Shown in pieces: positions 8,226 to 20,958 of a stretch of 39,227 bases of DNA. The number at the start of each line of letters is the position of its first letter. Positions within the stretch are counted from its first letter, which is position 1. The stretch covers positions 1 to 39,227 of the forward strand of contig JAOTVC010000008.1 of assembly GCA_029863585.1 (NCBI GenBank), read 5' to 3'. The stretch is from Alphaproteobacteria bacterium (lineage in GTDB: Bacteria; Pseudomonadota; Alphaproteobacteria; SMXQ01). A model generated the notes under the pieces. That model did no database searches and was not told the DNA's origin. It saw only the letters and a list, made by a program, of their open reading frames with translations. The position numbers and the translations under genes are program-made.

Positions 8226-8660
8226 TCAGCGGTTCAGCGTATCGCCGATGAGATCGTCGAGGGCGCCACGGTCCAGGCCCCGGATGGGCGACGGCGGCAT
8301 GGGCTCGACCTCGAATTTCGGCTCGGGTGCAGCCGCCGGGACGAGGCCGGCGGGACGCAAGATCACCACGTCATCGGGATGGGTCATGCCGAGGACGAGG
8401 CGCGCGCGCTCTTCCACAAGGTCGCGGTCCAGCGCATCGGGCCGCAATAGGCCGACGCGGTGGGCGAAGGCTTGGCGTTTCTCCAGGGTGGCATCGTAGC
8501 GCGCCTGGGCGGTTTCGACCTGCTGGCTGAGTTGCCACCACGCGATCAAGCCGCGATCGCCCTGGACGGCGTGATATGCGAAATAGGCAAACAGGGTGAT
8601 TCCCAAAACGGGACCGACGATGTGACGCGCGCGGCGCCGGATTTCGCCGACGAGATTCAT
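8226..8660 (-). CDS. ftsB: FtsB/DivIC-family septum formation initiator
   Basis: Small bitopic division protein of the FtsB-FtsL-FtsQ complex. The 144-residue product has a short basic cytoplasmic start, a single membrane segment (about 15-32, VGPVLGITLFAYFAYHAV), the family's QGDRGLIAWWQL stretch and then a coiled coil (about 40-65). An ERARLVLGM block follows. The C-terminal 40 residues are Pro/Glu-rich and poorly conserved. It lies 152 bases downstream of eno in the same direction; eno-ftsB adjacency is common in proteobacteria. Confidence 0.9.
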   Translation of the reverse strand: MNLVGEIRRRARHIVGPVLGITLFAYFAYHAVQGDRGLIAWWQLSQQVETAQARYDATLEKRQAFAHRVGLLRPDALDRDLVEERARLVLGMTHPDDVVILRPAGLVPAAAPEPKFEVEPMPPSPIRGLDRGALDDLIGDTLNR

Positions 8661-8812
8661 GGCCGGAGAGAATCACAGCGGATACGGCCCCGTCAACAAA
8701 AAACGCAATTGAATCTGGAATCTAGGCGCCACCCTTGCCTAGGCGAACCAACACATGTCAGCAAATGGGCAGAAAGTTTCGACCCGCTTTTGCCCCCGGC
8801 GGGCCGCCGCGG

Positions 8813-10096
<1,284 letters not shown>

Positions 10097-10130
10097 TCAC
10101 TCATGCCTTCTTCAAATACAAACGAGGGGA

Positions 10131-10988
10131 TCAAGGTACGGAGACGGGATGGGCCTTGGCGAGCGCATCGATCGACATCAGCGTCTCGACGATGGCCGGC
10201 AACTCCTTGAGGTAGATCATGTTGGGGCCGTCCGATGGCGCCTTATCGGGGTCCTCATGGGTCTCCATGAAGACGCCGGCGATGCCGATCGCGGCGGCGG
10301 CGCGCGCCAGGACGGGCGCGAAGCGCCGGTCCCCGCCCGACGCCGTGCCCTGGCCTCCCGGCTGCTGCACCGAATGGGTGGCATCGAAGGTCACGGGATA
10401 ACCGGTGCGCGCCATGATCGGCAGCGCCCGCATGTCGGAGACCAGCGTGTTGTAACCGAAACTGACGCCGCGCTCGCACAGCAGGATGTTGTCGTTGCCG
10501 GCGGCGCTGATCTTGGCCGCGACGTTGGCCATGTCGCCGGGCGCCAGGAACTGGCCCTTCTTGACATGGATTGCCCGGCCGGTCTTCGCCGCGGTCACCA
10601 CCAGGTCGGTCTGGCGGCACAGGAAGGCGGGGATCTGCAGCACGTCGACGGCTTCGGCCACCGGCGCGCATTGATCGATTTCATGGATATCGGTCAGCAC
10701 CGGACAGCCGAAGCGTTCGCGCACCTCGGCCAGGATGCCGATGCCCTCGGCCATGCCGATGCCCCGCGCGCTGTTGATCGAGGTGCGGTTGGCCTTATCG
10801 AACGAGGACTTGTAGATCAGCCCGATACCCAGCCTGGACGCCATCTCGGTCAGCGCGCCGGCCATCTCCATAGCGTGATTTTCGCTCTCGATCTGACAGG
10901 GACCGGCGATCAGCACCAGCGGCAGATCGTTGCCGAAGGTGACGTTGCCCACCGCGACGTGGCGCGAAACCGTCCCCGCCCCGGACAT
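10131..10988 (-). CDS. kdsA: 3-deoxy-8-phosphooctulonate synthase (KDO-8-phosphate synthase)
   Basis: Condenses phosphoenolpyruvate with arabinose 5-phosphate to make Kdo 8-phosphate for the LPS inner core. The 285-residue protein shows [49 protein letters not shown] and the [11 protein letters not shown] block of this TIM-barrel family. The start ATG lies three bases after the pyrG stop, so the two are co-translated. Its neighbour eno makes the PEP substrate. The pathway continues in the lipid A cluster 18 kb away in this window. Confidence 0.97.
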   Translation of the reverse strand: MSGAGTVSRHVAVGNVTFGNDLPLVLIAGPCQIESENHAMEMAGALTEMASRLGIGLIYKSSFDKANRTSINSARGIGMAEGIGILAEVRERFGCPVLTDIHEIDQCAPVAEAVDVLQIPAFLCRQTDLVVTAAKTGRAIHVKKGQFLAPGDMANVAAKISAAGNDNILLCERGVSFGYNTLVSDMRALPIMARTGYPVTFDATHSVQQPGGQGTASGGDRRFAPVLARAAAAIGIAGVFMETHEDPDKAPSDGPNMIYLKELPAIVETLMSIDALAKAHPVSVP

Positions 10989-10991
10989 GGA

Positions 10992-12626
<1,635 letters not shown>

Positions 12627-12680
12627 TTAGGATACATCATTAGACACTCCCTACCGATTCAAAACTTCGTCTCGGGCATG

Positions 12681-12710
12681 AAAAAAGGGCGGTTCACCTG
12701 TCACCGCCCC
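12681..12710 (-). terminator. Rho-independent terminator of secG
   Basis: On the minus strand GGGCGGT (12709-12703) pairs perfectly with ACCGCCC (12693-12687) around a nine-base loop and is followed at once by six T (12686-12681). It lies about 35 bases past the secG stop and just before pyrG. It is the only textbook intrinsic terminator I see in the window. Confidence 0.85.
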
Positions 12711-12745
12711 CGGCCATCGAAGGGACACCGCCCCCCTGCCCTACC

Positions 12746-13072
12746 TTACCGGCCAAGCGGCGCCCCCGGTTCCTTCGGTGCCGCCGGCGCCGCGGGCGCC
12801 GTGGGCACGGTCGAAATGCCCTGGTCCAGCACCGAGGTCGGCTTGCGCGACTGGGCCGCCATGATTGCCAGGATAAGGGACGTCGCCATGAAGGCGGCGG
12901 CCAGGATGGTCGTCGCACGGGTCAACAGGTTGGCCTGGCCGCGGCCGGTCATGAACCCGCCACCGCCGCCACCGCCGATGCCCAGCGCGCCGCCTTCCGA
13001 GCGCTGCATCAGCACCGAAATGACCAAGGCCAGGGCCAAGAAAAGATGAATGGTGAGAATGATTGTCGTCAT
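12746..13072 (-). CDS. secG: Preprotein translocase subunit SecG
   Basis: Small accessory subunit of the SecYEG channel in the inner membrane. The 108-residue protein has two membrane segments (about 3-20 and 50-70) joined by the glycine-rich loop LGIGGGGGGGFM that is diagnostic of SecG, and a Pro/Ala-rich C-terminal tail typical of alphaproteobacterial forms. The LVISVLMQRSEGG block matches the family. It follows tpiA by 97 bases in the same direction, the usual tpiA-secG pairing, and ends in an intrinsic terminator. Confidence 0.95.
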   Translation of the reverse strand: MTTIILTIHLFLALALVISVLMQRSEGGALGIGGGGGGGFMTGRGQANLLTRATTILAAAFMATSLILAIMAAQSRKPTSVLDQGISTVPTAPAAPAAPKEPGAPLGR

Positions 13073-13169
13073 GGCGGTCCCGCGGTTTGCAGGAACATAA
13101 GACCATCGTGGGCGATTTTAAAGGGGCAAATTTCCTCCGGGTGTCGCCGCCCGGACCGGGGGACCGGCC

Positions 13170-13919
13170 TCAGGACGGGGCCTGACGGGCGATCTCAAGG
13201 AAAGACGCGGCTTCCAGGCTGGCGCCGCCCACCAGGGCTCCGTTGACGTTGGCGACCGCCAACAGTTCCCCGGCATTCTTGGGATTGACGGATCCGCCAT
13301 ACAGCAACCGGGCCTCTTCGGAGCGGGCAATCCCGCCCTTGATCCGTTCACGGATATGGGCATGGGCCTCGGCGACCTCATCCGCCGTCGGCGTCCGGCC
13401 GGTGCCGATCGCCCAGACCGGCTCATAGGCGATGACGGTGTTGGCCGCGTTGGCCCCGTCGGGGATCGAGCCGGCGATCTGGCCGGACAGCACGGCAAGG
13501 GTTTCGCCCGCGTCGCGCTGGGCCTCGGTCTCGCCGATGCAGATGATCGCGATCAGCCCGGCACCGTGGGCGGCAGCGGCCTTGGCGCGGACCAGGGCAT
13601 CGCTTTCCGCGTGATCGGCGCGGCGTTCGGAATGGCCGACGATGACGAAGCTGGCCCCGGCCTCGGCCAGCATGGCGGCGGCGAGGTCGCCGGTATGGGC
13701 GCCGGATGCGGCCTCATGGCAATCCTGGCCCCCGACCGCGACCGGCGACCCGGCCAGCGCGTCGGCCACCGCCGCCAGGATCACCGCCGGCGGGCAGACC
13801 AGAAGGTCGCAATGCGACGCAGCTTCCGCCGCGCCCGCGCCGACCGCTTCGGCCAGCGCGCGCCCCTCGGCGCCGCCGGCATTCATCTTCCAGTTCCCCG
13901 CGATCAGTGGCCGGATCAT
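13170..13919 (-). CDS. tpiA: Triose-phosphate isomerase
   Basis: Interconverts dihydroxyacetone phosphate and glyceraldehyde 3-phosphate. Starting at the ATG at 13919 gives a normal 249-residue protein. The catalytic residues are visible: Lys11 in AGNWKMN, the electrophilic His in IVGHSERR and the base Glu in [11 protein letters not shown], plus the phosphate-binding YGGSV near the end. The frame is open 47 codons further upstream, but that part has no family similarity; GGGAG lies about 11 bases before the chosen start. It is divergent from ppiD. Confidence 0.97.
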   Translation of the reverse strand: MIRPLIAGNWKMNAGGAEGRALAEAVGAGAAEAASHCDLLVCPPAVILAAVADALAGSPVAVGGQDCHEAASGAHTGDLAAAMLAEAGASFVIVGHSERRADHAESDALVRAKAAAAHGAGLIAIICIGETEAQRDAGETLAVLSGQIAGSIPDGANAANTVIAYEPVWAIGTGRTPTADEVAEAHAHIRERIKGGIARSEEARLLYGGSVNPKNAGELLAVANVNGALVGGASLEAASFLEIARQAPS

Positions 13920-14038
13920 TTGCTTGCGCTCCCTCGCTCGTGTGCTGCGCCTTTTCGGCCCTTGGCCGACCGGCTGATTAGTTACCACGGCCGATGCCGG
14001 GGGCCAAGATTTCGCCGTTTTTCCCTGCCAATAGTGTG

Positions 14039-14067
14039 TTGCAGGCCCGAAAGCCCCCACCTATGAT
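14039..14067 (+). promoter_or_regulatory. Candidate sigma-70 promoter of ppiD-trpE
   Basis: TTGCAG (14039-14044) and TATGAT (14062-14067) are separated by exactly 17 bases in the divergent tpiA-ppiD gap. The -10 matches the consensus at five of six positions, the -35 at three. It would give a leader of about 70 bases. I could not find an equally good site for tpiA on the other strand. Confidence 0.5.
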
Positions 14068-14144
14068 GCCGCGGCACGGCGGACAGCCAGCGTGGATCGC
14101 GGGGCTGCCTTTCCTTTTCAACGACTTAGCGGATCTTATGGACG

Positions 14145-16025
14145 ATGCTTCAGGTTCTTCGTGAAAAGGCCAGTTCCTGGGTCATCAAGATATTGCTCGG
14201 ACTCCTGATCGTTGCCTTCGCGATTTGGGGAATCAACGACGTGTTCCTGGGCGACCGGGATCCTGCCGTGGCCCAGGTCGGCAGCGTAAAGATCCTCCGG
14301 TCGGAGTTCGATGACTCCTACCGCCAGGAACTCGACCGCCTGCGCCAGTCGATCGGCACCATCGACAGCGAAACGGCGCGGCGCATGGGCATCGACCGCC
14401 AGGTCTTGAGCCGGTTGGTGAACAGCGCGGCGATCAGAATGGCGGCGCGGGACCTCGGCGTGGTGATTTCCGATCCGATGATCAACAAGTTCATCCGATC
14501 CGATCCGCGCTTCCAAGATTCGAAAGGCGCCTTCGACCGCCGGCGGTTCCAGCAGGCCCTGACCGTCGGGAATATCGCCGAGGCCTATTACGTCGCCAAC
14601 CTCAAGCAGGCGATGTCCACCGACTTCCTGACCCAGACGGTGTCCGACGACATCCCGGTCCCCAAAGTGCTGGCCGACCCGATGGTTCGCTTCCGGTCCG
14701 AAGAGCGGGTCGCCAAGACGGTGCTGGTGCCGCCGGAGCCGCTCGGCCAGGCGCCGGAACCCAAGAACGAGGACGTCGCCGCCTATTACAAGGCCAATAC
14801 CCAGCGCTTCACGGCGCCCGAATACCGGGAGGTGACCTTCATCCATCTCGACCCCAATGCGATGGCCAAGGACATCCAAATCAGCGACGAAGACATCAAG
14901 GCGGGTTACGAGGAACGCAAGGCCGAATTCATCGTGCCCGATCGGCGCAAGGTCCAGCAGGTGGTCTTCCCGCCCGAGGCCGAAGCCGCGGCCAATGCCG
15001 CGTCGGCGGCGATCAAGGCGGGCAAGACCCTGGCCGAGGCGGCCAAGGAGCACGGCAAGAACCTCAGGGTGGTCAACCTCGACTGGGTGGAGAAACGCGA
15101 CCTTCTCAGCGATATCGCCGCCGCGGTTTTCGCCGTCAAGAAGGGCAAGGTCAGCGAACCGCTCAAGAGCTCGCTGGGCTGGCACCTGGTGCAAATCGAA
15201 GACCTGCAACAGGGCCGGACCATCCCGCTCAAGGAGGCCCGCGGGACGATCCGCGAGGCCATCGCCCACACCCGGGCCCAGAACGATATCAGCGAACTGA
15301 CGAGCCCGCTCGAGGATGCGCTGGCCGGCGGCGCCGATCTCAACGAAGCTGCGGCGAAGATCAACGTCAAGGCCCAGCGCATTGCCGCCCTCGATCGCCA
15401 GGGCCGGGGCCGCGACGGAAAGAAGGTCACCATCCTGCCGGCGGGCGGCAATTTCGTGCGCGCGGCGTTCGAGAACGAGGAAGGTCAAACAAGCCCCCTG
15501 ACCGACACGCGCAACGGTGGCTACTTCGTGTTGACGGTCAACAAGGTGACGCCGCCCGCGCCCCGCCCGCTCGACGAGGTGCGCAGCGTGGCAGTGATGT
15601 CTTGGAAGGCGGAGCAGCAGTCGCAAAAGGCCGGGAAGCGCGCCAAGTCGATCCTCGAGCGCGTCAAGAAGGGCGCGCCGATCGAAACGGTGGCCAAGGA
15701 GGAGAAGCTTGAGGTCACCACCTCCAAGCCGTTCACCCGCCTGACCCATGAGGCGCAAAGCGGGGTCCCGGCGGCGCTCACGGAACAGATGTTCGGCTTC
15801 AAGCCGGGCGAAGCGGGGATGGCGGAATCGCCCAAGGGTTTCGTCGTCGGCGTCCTGGTTTCGGCCAATGCGGCGGGCGGCAAGGACAAGGCCGATATCG
15901 AAAAGGTCACCAAGGATGAAATCAGCGGCGGCATCGCCGGCGACCTGACCGCGCAATTGATCGAGGCCTTGCGCAAGCGCTACACCGTCAAGACCTATCC
16001 CCGCCTCCTCCAGCCGAGGCTCTAG
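14145..16025 (+). CDS. ppiD: PpiD-type periplasmic peptidyl-prolyl isomerase / SurA N-terminal domain chaperone
   Basis: Inner-membrane-anchored foldase that helps proteins leaving the Sec channel. The 626-residue protein has a single N-terminal membrane anchor (about 12-30, WVIKILLGLLIVAFAIWGI) after a basic start, a SurA-like helical chaperone region (about 40-200) and one parvulin domain (about 265-360) recognisable from VPDRRKVQQVVF and the SEPLKSSLGWHLVQIEDL block. A second chaperone-like segment follows to the C-terminus. The reading frame is clean. It sits 48 bases upstream of trpE, so trpE may be transcribed with it. Confidence 0.9.
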   Translation: MLQVLREKASSWVIKILLGLLIVAFAIWGINDVFLGDRDPAVAQVGSVKILRSEFDDSYRQELDRLRQSIGTIDSETARRMGIDRQVLSRLVNSAAIRMAARDLGVVISDPMINKFIRSDPRFQDSKGAFDRRRFQQALTVGNIAEAYYVANLKQAMSTDFLTQTVSDDIPVPKVLADPMVRFRSEERVAKTVLVPPEPLGQAPEPKNEDVAAYYKANTQRFTAPEYREVTFIHLDPNAMAKDIQISDEDIKAGYEERKAEFIVPDRRKVQQVVFPPEAEAAANAASAAIKAGKTLAEAAKEHGKNLRVVNLDWVEKRDLLSDIAAAVFAVKKGKVSEPLKSSLGWHLVQIEDLQQGRTIPLKEARGTIREAIAHTRAQNDISELTSPLEDALAGGADLNEAAAKINVKAQRIAALDRQGRGRDGKKVTILPAGGNFVRAAFENEEGQTSPLTDTRNGGYFVLTVNKVTPPAPRPLDEVRSVAVMSWKAEQQSQKAGKRAKSILERVKKGAPIETVAKEEKLEVTTSKPFTRLTHEAQSGVPAALTEQMFGFKPGEAGMAESPKGFVVGVLVSANAAGGKDKADIEKVTKDEISGGIAGDLTAQLIEALRKRYTVKTYPRLLQPRL

Positions 16026-16073
16026 CCGCGACGTGCCGCCCCGCGCCGCGCCCAATCGTTAGCGTTCAAGAGT

Positions 16074-17585
16074 ATGGACTGCCAGCCGTCGCTCGAAGCC
16101 TTCACCGAAACCCATCAGGCGGGCCGCCCTCAGCTCGTATGGACGCGCCTGGTCGCCGACCTGGAGACCCCGGTCTCGGCCTTTCTCAAGCTGGCCCATG
16201 GCGCGCCCATGAGCTTCCTGTTCGAATCGGTGGAAGGCGGCGACGTGAGGGGGCGCTATTCCTTCATCGGCCTGAAGCCCGACCTGATCTGGCGCTGCCG
16301 CGGCAACGCGGCCGAGATCAACCGCGATGCGATCACGGCACCGCAAGCTTTTACCCCGTGCACCGATGACAGCCTCGCCTCCCTGCGCGGCCTTCTGGCC
16401 GAATGCGCCTTGGAGACTCCGGCCGAACTACCGCCGATGGCGGCCGGACTTTTCGGCTATATGGGCTATGACACGGTGCGCCTGATCGAGCGGCTGCCCG
16501 ACGACAACCCCGACACCCTGGGCGTACCCGACGGCATTTTCCTGCGCCCCACGGTGATCGCCATCTTCGACAATATCGAAGACGTCGTCACCCTGATCAC
16601 CCCGGTATGGCCGGGCAAGGAGGCCACCGCCTCCGACGCCTTCGACGCCGCCAAGGCCCGGCTCAGGGAGATGGTCGAGGCCTTCGCGGAACCGCTGGAC
16701 CACACATTGGTGGAAGCGCCCCCGGGGGCATCGAAACCGCCGGTCGCGGTGTCCAACACCACGCGCGAGGCCTATCACGACATGGTCAAGCGCGCGAAGG
16801 AGTACATCCTGGCGGGCGATGTCTTTCAGGTGGTGCCCTCCCAGCGTTTTTCGGTGCCGTTTTCCCTGCCGCCCTTCGCGCTTTACCGCTCGCTGCGGCG
16901 CCTCAACCCCTCGCCCTTTCTGTTCTTCCTCGATTTCGGCGATTTCGCGGTGGTGGGCTCCAGCCCGGAGATCCTGGTACGCCTGCGCGACGGCACGGTG
17001 ACCATCCGCCCCATCGCCGGGACCCGGCCGCGCGGCCGCGACAGCGCCGAGGACAAGGCGCTGGAGGAAGACCTGCTGGCCGATCCCAAGGAGATCGCCG
17101 AACACCTGATGTTGCTCGACCTCGGGCGCAACGACACCGGCCGGGTATCGAAAATCGGCACCGTCCGGGTGACCGAGCAGATGGTGATCGAGCGCTATTC
17201 CCACGTCATGCACATCGTTTCCAACGTGGAAGGCAAGATCGCCAAGGATCTCACGGCGCTGGACGCGCTCGGCGCCGGCTTCCCGGCGGGCACGGTTTCC
17301 GGCGCGCCCAAGGTGCGGGCGATGGAGATCATCGACGAACTGGAATGCGCCCGGCGCGGCATCTACGGCGGATCGGTGGGCTATTTCGCGGCCAACGGCT
17401 CCATGGACCATTGCATCGCGCTGCGCACGGCGGTGGTCAAGGACGGCACCATCTATGTCCAGGCCGGCGGCGGCGTGGTCGCCGATTCGGACCCGGAGGC
17501 GGAATACCAGGAAAGCTGCAACAAGGCCCGGGCCCTGATCCGCGCCGCGGAGGAAGCCGTCGCCTTCGCCGCCCAATCGTCCTGA
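16074..17585 (+). CDS. trpE: Anthranilate synthase component I
   Basis: Makes anthranilate from chorismate using ammonia supplied by TrpG; first step of tryptophan synthesis. The 503-residue protein shows an N-terminal tryptophan-binding region with FLFESVEGGDVRGRYSF (equivalent to the LLES feedback motif) and the chorismate-binding domain with PFLFFLDF, PIAGTRPRG, LLDLGRNDTGRVS, ERYSHVMHIVSNVEG, AGFPAGTVSGAPKVRAMEII and AGGGVVADSDPEAEYQE. AAGAG lies a few bases before the ATG. I see no leader peptide or attenuator ahead of it. The genes for the next steps start about 0.9 kb downstream, separated by a BON-domain gene. Confidence 0.97.
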   Translation: MDCQPSLEAFTETHQAGRPQLVWTRLVADLETPVSAFLKLAHGAPMSFLFESVEGGDVRGRYSFIGLKPDLIWRCRGNAAEINRDAITAPQAFTPCTDDSLASLRGLLAECALETPAELPPMAAGLFGYMGYDTVRLIERLPDDNPDTLGVPDGIFLRPTVIAIFDNIEDVVTLITPVWPGKEATASDAFDAAKARLREMVEAFAEPLDHTLVEAPPGASKPPVAVSNTTREAYHDMVKRAKEYILAGDVFQVVPSQRFSVPFSLPPFALYRSLRRLNPSPFLFFLDFGDFAVVGSSPEILVRLRDGTVTIRPIAGTRPRGRDSAEDKALEEDLLADPKEIAEHLMLLDLGRNDTGRVSKIGTVRVTEQMVIERYSHVMHIVSNVEGKIAKDLTALDALGAGFPAGTVSGAPKVRAMEIIDELECARRGIYGGSVGYFAANGSMDHCIALRTAVVKDGTIYVQAGGGVVADSDPEAEYQESCNKARALIRAAEEAVAFAAQSS

Positions 17586-17636
17586 CCGAAGGGCGCAGGG
17601 CGGCGCATTTGTCATTCTTTTGCCCCGTGCCCTCGA

Positions 17637-17665
17637 TTGCCGCGGGCCGGACGAAGGTTCATAAT
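17637..17665 (+). promoter_or_regulatory. Candidate sigma-70 promoter of the BON-domain gene
   Basis: TTGCCG (17637-17642) and CATAAT (17660-17665) are 17 bases apart. The -10 matches five of six consensus positions and the -35 three. It lies in the 116-base gap after trpE and gives a leader of about 30 bases to the downstream start. Confidence 0.5.
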
Positions 17666-17701
17666 CGGCTCACCCCGCCCCTGACCATGGAGGTTTTCCC
17701 G

Positions 17702-18313
17702 ATGCGCCGCGCCGTTCTGTTCGCCGTCATGACGCTTCTAATCCTGGCCCACCCGGCACAACGCGGCGCGGCCCAAGTGCTGGACATCATCACCGCACCC
17801 AAGACCCTGATCGATCGCGCCATCGAGGCACGCTCGGCCAAGGACATCCTCACCGACAACCGGATCGTCGGCGACATCAACCGCATCATGGTCGAGCTCG
17901 GCACCATCAAGGCCTCGACCGAGATCTACGAACAGCACCTCCTGATCACCGGCATCTTCAACGACAAGGCGTCCTACGACAAATTCTTGGCCGGGGTGAA
18001 GAACGTCAAGGGTGTCAAGAAACTCTATTGGCACGTCACCCACATGAGCAAGGAAGAGGAAGAACGCGGCGAGAAGGACAAGACCCTGCTCAAATGGACC
18101 GATGCGCTGGCCCTCGACGTCAAGGTCGGCTTCAACCTGACCAAGACCCGGGGCATCGCCGACGTCAACTTCAAGGTGGCGGTGGATTCCTACGCCAACG
18201 TCTATATCCTGGGCCGCGCCCGCTCCCAGCCGGAGATGGAAAAGGTCATCAGGGTCGCCCGCAATACCAGCGGCGTGAAGAAGCTGTTCAACTACGCCAT
18301 CGTCCGGCCCTGA
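17702..18313 (+). CDS. Exported BON-domain protein
   Basis: A 203-residue protein predicted to leave the cytoplasm: MRRAVLFAVMTLLILAHPA is a basic start plus hydrophobic core, with likely cleavage near RGAAQ. Two BON-like units follow, about 55-110 (YEQHLLITGIFND ... VKGVKKLYWHV) and 130-203 (ALALDVKVGFNL ... VAVDSYANVYILGRA ... SGVKKLFNYAIVRP). BON domains are small lipid- or envelope-associated folds seen in OsmY-type stress proteins. The start at 17702 is chosen because GGAGG (17689-17693) lies eight bases upstream; an in-frame ATG at 17687 lacks such a site. It sits between trpE and trpG without an obvious link to tryptophan. Precise role unknown. Confidence 0.85.
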   Translation: MRRAVLFAVMTLLILAHPAQRGAAQVLDIITAPKTLIDRAIEARSAKDILTDNRIVGDINRIMVELGTIKASTEIYEQHLLITGIFNDKASYDKFLAGVKNVKGVKKLYWHVTHMSKEEEERGEKDKTLLKWTDALALDVKVGFNLTKTRGIADVNFKVAVDSYANVYILGRARSQPEMEKVIRVARNTSGVKKLFNYAIVRP

Positions 18314-18500
18314 GCCTCGCGCCGCGAGGCCACCCGACCCAAGCCTCCGGCCCGAAACGGCTCTCCTTCCCGCCGCGCGGGATCGGGGGGCAATTGGCGG
18401 GCCGTCTTTCTTAGGTGCGGGCGACCTGCTATAAGGCCCCCGAGGCGGAGCGCGCCAAAACTTATGATATTGCATGAGACACGAACTCTAACGTATTGCG

Positions 18501-19088
18501 ATGTATATCCTTATCGATAATTACGACAGCTTCACCTACAACCTGCTGCACTTCATGGGCGAGGAAGGGGCGGAGATGGTCGTACGCCGCAACGACGCCG
18601 TCGGCATCGACGAGGCGCTGGCGCTCGGCGATCAGGGGATCATCATATCGCCGGGGCCGTGCGATCCCGACCGGGCGGGCATCTGCCTGGACCTGATCCG
18701 GGCCGCCGCCGGCAAGCGGCCGATCCTCGGTGTCTGCCTCGGCCATCAGAGCATCGGCCAGGCCTTCGGTGCCCACGTCACCCGCGCTCCCACGCCCATG
18801 CACGGCAAGATCAGCGCCATCCATCACGATCGCTCCGGCGTGTTCGAGGGCCTGCCCTCGCCCTTCAACGCCACCCGCTATCATTCCCTGATCGTCGACC
18901 GCGAGGGCCTGCCCGATTGCCTGATCGTGACGGCGGAAACCGAAGACAAGCTGATCATGGGGCTGAGGCACAAGGAGCTGCCGATCTTCGGCATCCAGTT
19001 CCATCCCGAAAGCATCGCATCGGAGCACGGCCACGCGCTGCTGAAGAACTTCCTTACCATCGCCGCCAGAGAGGGCATCGCCGCATGA
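18501..19088 (+). CDS. trpG: Anthranilate synthase component II (glutamine amidotransferase)
   Basis: Releases ammonia from glutamine for TrpE. The 195-residue class I amidotransferase has the nucleophile Cys79 in [14 protein letters not shown] and the His168/Glu170 pair in FHPES, plus the N-terminal [15 protein letters not shown] and [11 protein letters not shown] blocks. No clear ribosome-binding site precedes the ATG at 18501, though the family N-terminus starts exactly there. The 187-base gap upstream contains TATAAG (18430-18435) and TATGAT (18463-18468), either of which could be a -10, but no good -35 accompanies them. The stop overlaps the trpD start. Some PabA proteins look similar, but the trpD-trpC context favours TrpG. 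Confidence 0.94.
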   Translation: MYILIDNYDSFTYNLLHFMGEEGAEMVVRRNDAVGIDEALALGDQGIIISPGPCDPDRAGICLDLIRAAAGKRPILGVCLGHQSIGQAFGAHVTRAPTPMHGKISAIHHDRSGVFEGLPSPFNATRYHSLIVDREGLPDCLIVTAETEDKLIMGLRHKELPIFGIQFHPESIASEHGHALLKNFLTIAAREGIAA

Positions 19089-20113
19089 ACGGAGAACCCA
19101 GGGACTTCAAGAGCCTGATTGCCCAGGTCGCGGACGGCGCCGCCTTGAGCCGCGGTCAGGCCGAGGAAGCGTTCGAGATCATCATGTCGGGCGAGGCGAC
19201 GCCGTCGCAGATGGGCGCCTTCCTGATGGCGCTTCGGGTCCGCGGCGAAACCATCGACGAGATCACCGGCGCCGCCACCGTCATGCGGGCCAAGGCGCTT
19301 TCGGTCAAGGCGCCGGAAGGCGCCATCGACACCTGCGGCACCGGCGGCGATGCGTCGGGCACCTACAACATCTCGACCGGGGCCGCCCTGGTGGCCGCGG
19401 CGGCCGGGGTGCCGGTCGCCAAGCACGGCAACCGGGCGCTTTCGTCGCGGTCGGGATCGGCCGACGTGCTGGTCGCGCTCGGAGTCAATATCGAGGCCGA
19501 GATGTCCCAGGTGGAAAAGGCGCTGGTGGACGCCAATATCGGCTTCCTGATGGCCCCGCGCCACCATTCGGCGATGCGCCATGTCGGCCCCACGCGGGTC
19601 GAGCTCGGCACCCGCACCATCTTCAATCTCTTAGGCCCCCTTTCCAACCCGGCCGGCACCAAGCGCCAGCTGATCGGCGTGTTCCACCATCAATGGACCG
19701 CGCCGCTGGCCGAGGTCCTGGGCCAGCTCGGGACCGAGCGGGCCTGGGTGGTCCACGGCTCCGACGGGCTCGACGAGATCACCACCACCGGCGCCACCTA
19801 TGTCTCCGAACTGAAGGACGGCAGGGTCTCCTCCTTCGAGGTCAGCCCCGAGGAGGCCGGCATTTCCCGCGCCGACCCGGCCGATCTCAAGGGCGGCGAC
19901 GCGGAGACCAACGCCAAAGCCATCACCGCGATGCTGGGCGGCGAACCGGGGGCCTACCGCGATATCGTCGTGCTCAACGCCGCCGCGGCGTTGGTCGTCG
20001 CAGGCAAGGCGGGCGGCCTCAAGGAGGGGGCGTCGCTGGCGGCGAAGGCCATCGATTCCGGGCGCGCCAAGAAGACGCTGGCCCAATTGGTGGCGATCTC
20101 CAATTCCGGCTGA
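19085..20113 (+). CDS. trpD: Anthranilate phosphoribosyltransferase
   Basis: Attaches the phosphoribosyl group of PRPP to anthranilate. The ATG at 19085 overlaps the trpG TGA (ATGA), giving a normal 342-residue protein and translational coupling. Family motifs are the PRPP-binding [17 protein letters not shown], the [21 protein letters not shown] block, the [12 protein letters not shown] stretch and [10 protein letters not shown]. The frame is open upstream across trpG, but that part has no similarity. Confidence 0.97.
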   Translation: MNGEPRDFKSLIAQVADGAALSRGQAEEAFEIIMSGEATPSQMGAFLMALRVRGETIDEITGAATVMRAKALSVKAPEGAIDTCGTGGDASGTYNISTGAALVAAAAGVPVAKHGNRALSSRSGSADVLVALGVNIEAEMSQVEKALVDANIGFLMAPRHHSAMRHVGPTRVELGTRTIFNLLGPLSNPAGTKRQLIGVFHHQWTAPLAEVLGQLGTERAWVVHGSDGLDEITTTGATYVSELKDGRVSSFEVSPEEAGISRADPADLKGGDAETNAKAITAMLGGEPGAYRDIVVLNAAAALVVAGKAGGLKEGASLAAKAIDSGRAKKTLAQLVAISNSG

Positions 20114-20132
20114 GCGCGAACCGGAGACCGCC

Positions 20133-20954
20133 GTGGCCGACAAGCTCACCGAAATCTGCGCCCGCACCCGGGACGACGTGACCGCCCGCAAGGCGGCCCG
20201 CCCCCTGGCCGATGTCGAGGCCGCGGCCAGGGCCGCCGCCGCGCCGCGCGGCTTCCGCGCCGCCCTCGCCACGCGCATCGACGCCGGCGGGCTGGGCCTG
20301 ATCGCCGAGATCAAGAAGGCGAGCCCGTCCGCCGGCCTGATCCGCGCCGATTTCGACCCCCCGGCCCTGGCCCGCGCCTACCAGGCCGGCGGCGCCGCCT
20401 GTCTCTCGGTTCTTACGGATTTCCCCTATTTCCAAGGCCGGGACGAACACCTCGTCGCCGCCCGCGCCGCGGTCGGCCTGCCGGTCCTGCGCAAGGACTT
20501 CATGGTCGATCCCTACCAGATCCCGGAATCCCGGGCGATCGGCGCCGATTGCGTGCTCTTGATCCTGGCGGTCCTCGACGACGGCGCGGCCCGGGAGCTT
20601 GCCGCCGCCGCCCGGGCCTGGGGCATGGACGTGCTGGTGGAAGTCCATGACGAACGCGAGCTCGCCCGCGCCGCCGCGCTCCAAACCAGACTGATCGGCA
20701 TCAACAACCGCAACCTCAAGACGCTTAAGACCGACCTGGCGGTGACCGAACGGCTCGCCCCCCTCGCCCCCAAGGACGCGGTGCTGGTCTGCGAGAGCGG
20801 CATCGGCGGACCGGCCGATGTCACCCGCATGGCCGCCGCCGGCCCACGCTGCTTCCTGGTCGGCGAATCCCTGATGCGCGCACCCGATGTCACCGAGGCC
20901 GCCCGCGCCCTCCTGGCCGCGGACATCCCCGCCACCGCACCGATCGAGGCATAA
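20133..20954 (+). CDS. trpC: Indole-3-glycerol-phosphate synthase
   Basis: Ring-closing decarboxylase that forms indole-3-glycerol phosphate. The 273-residue TIM-barrel protein shows the catalytic lysines in [15 protein letters not shown] and [20 protein letters not shown], and [10 protein letters not shown]. The start is GTG at 20133, six bases after GGAG (20123-20126). It is a stand-alone TrpC; no TrpF domain is fused and trpF, trpA and trpB are not in the window. It follows trpD by 19 bases and precedes moaC by four. Confidence 0.97.
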   Translation: MADKLTEICARTRDDVTARKAARPLADVEAAARAAAAPRGFRAALATRIDAGGLGLIAEIKKASPSAGLIRADFDPPALARAYQAGGAACLSVLTDFPYFQGRDEHLVAARAAVGLPVLRKDFMVDPYQIPESRAIGADCVLLILAVLDDGAARELAAAARAWGMDVLVEVHDERELARAAALQTRLIGINNRNLKTLKTDLAVTERLAPLAPKDAVLVCESGIGGPADVTRMAAAGPRCFLVGESLMRAPDVTEAARALLAADIPATAPIEA

Positions 20955-20958
20955 GACC

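Noticed and set aside
18474-18491. Possible trp leader peptide (ATG to TAA, five codons) just before trpG
   Set aside because: It contains no Trp codon and no attenuator stems follow it.
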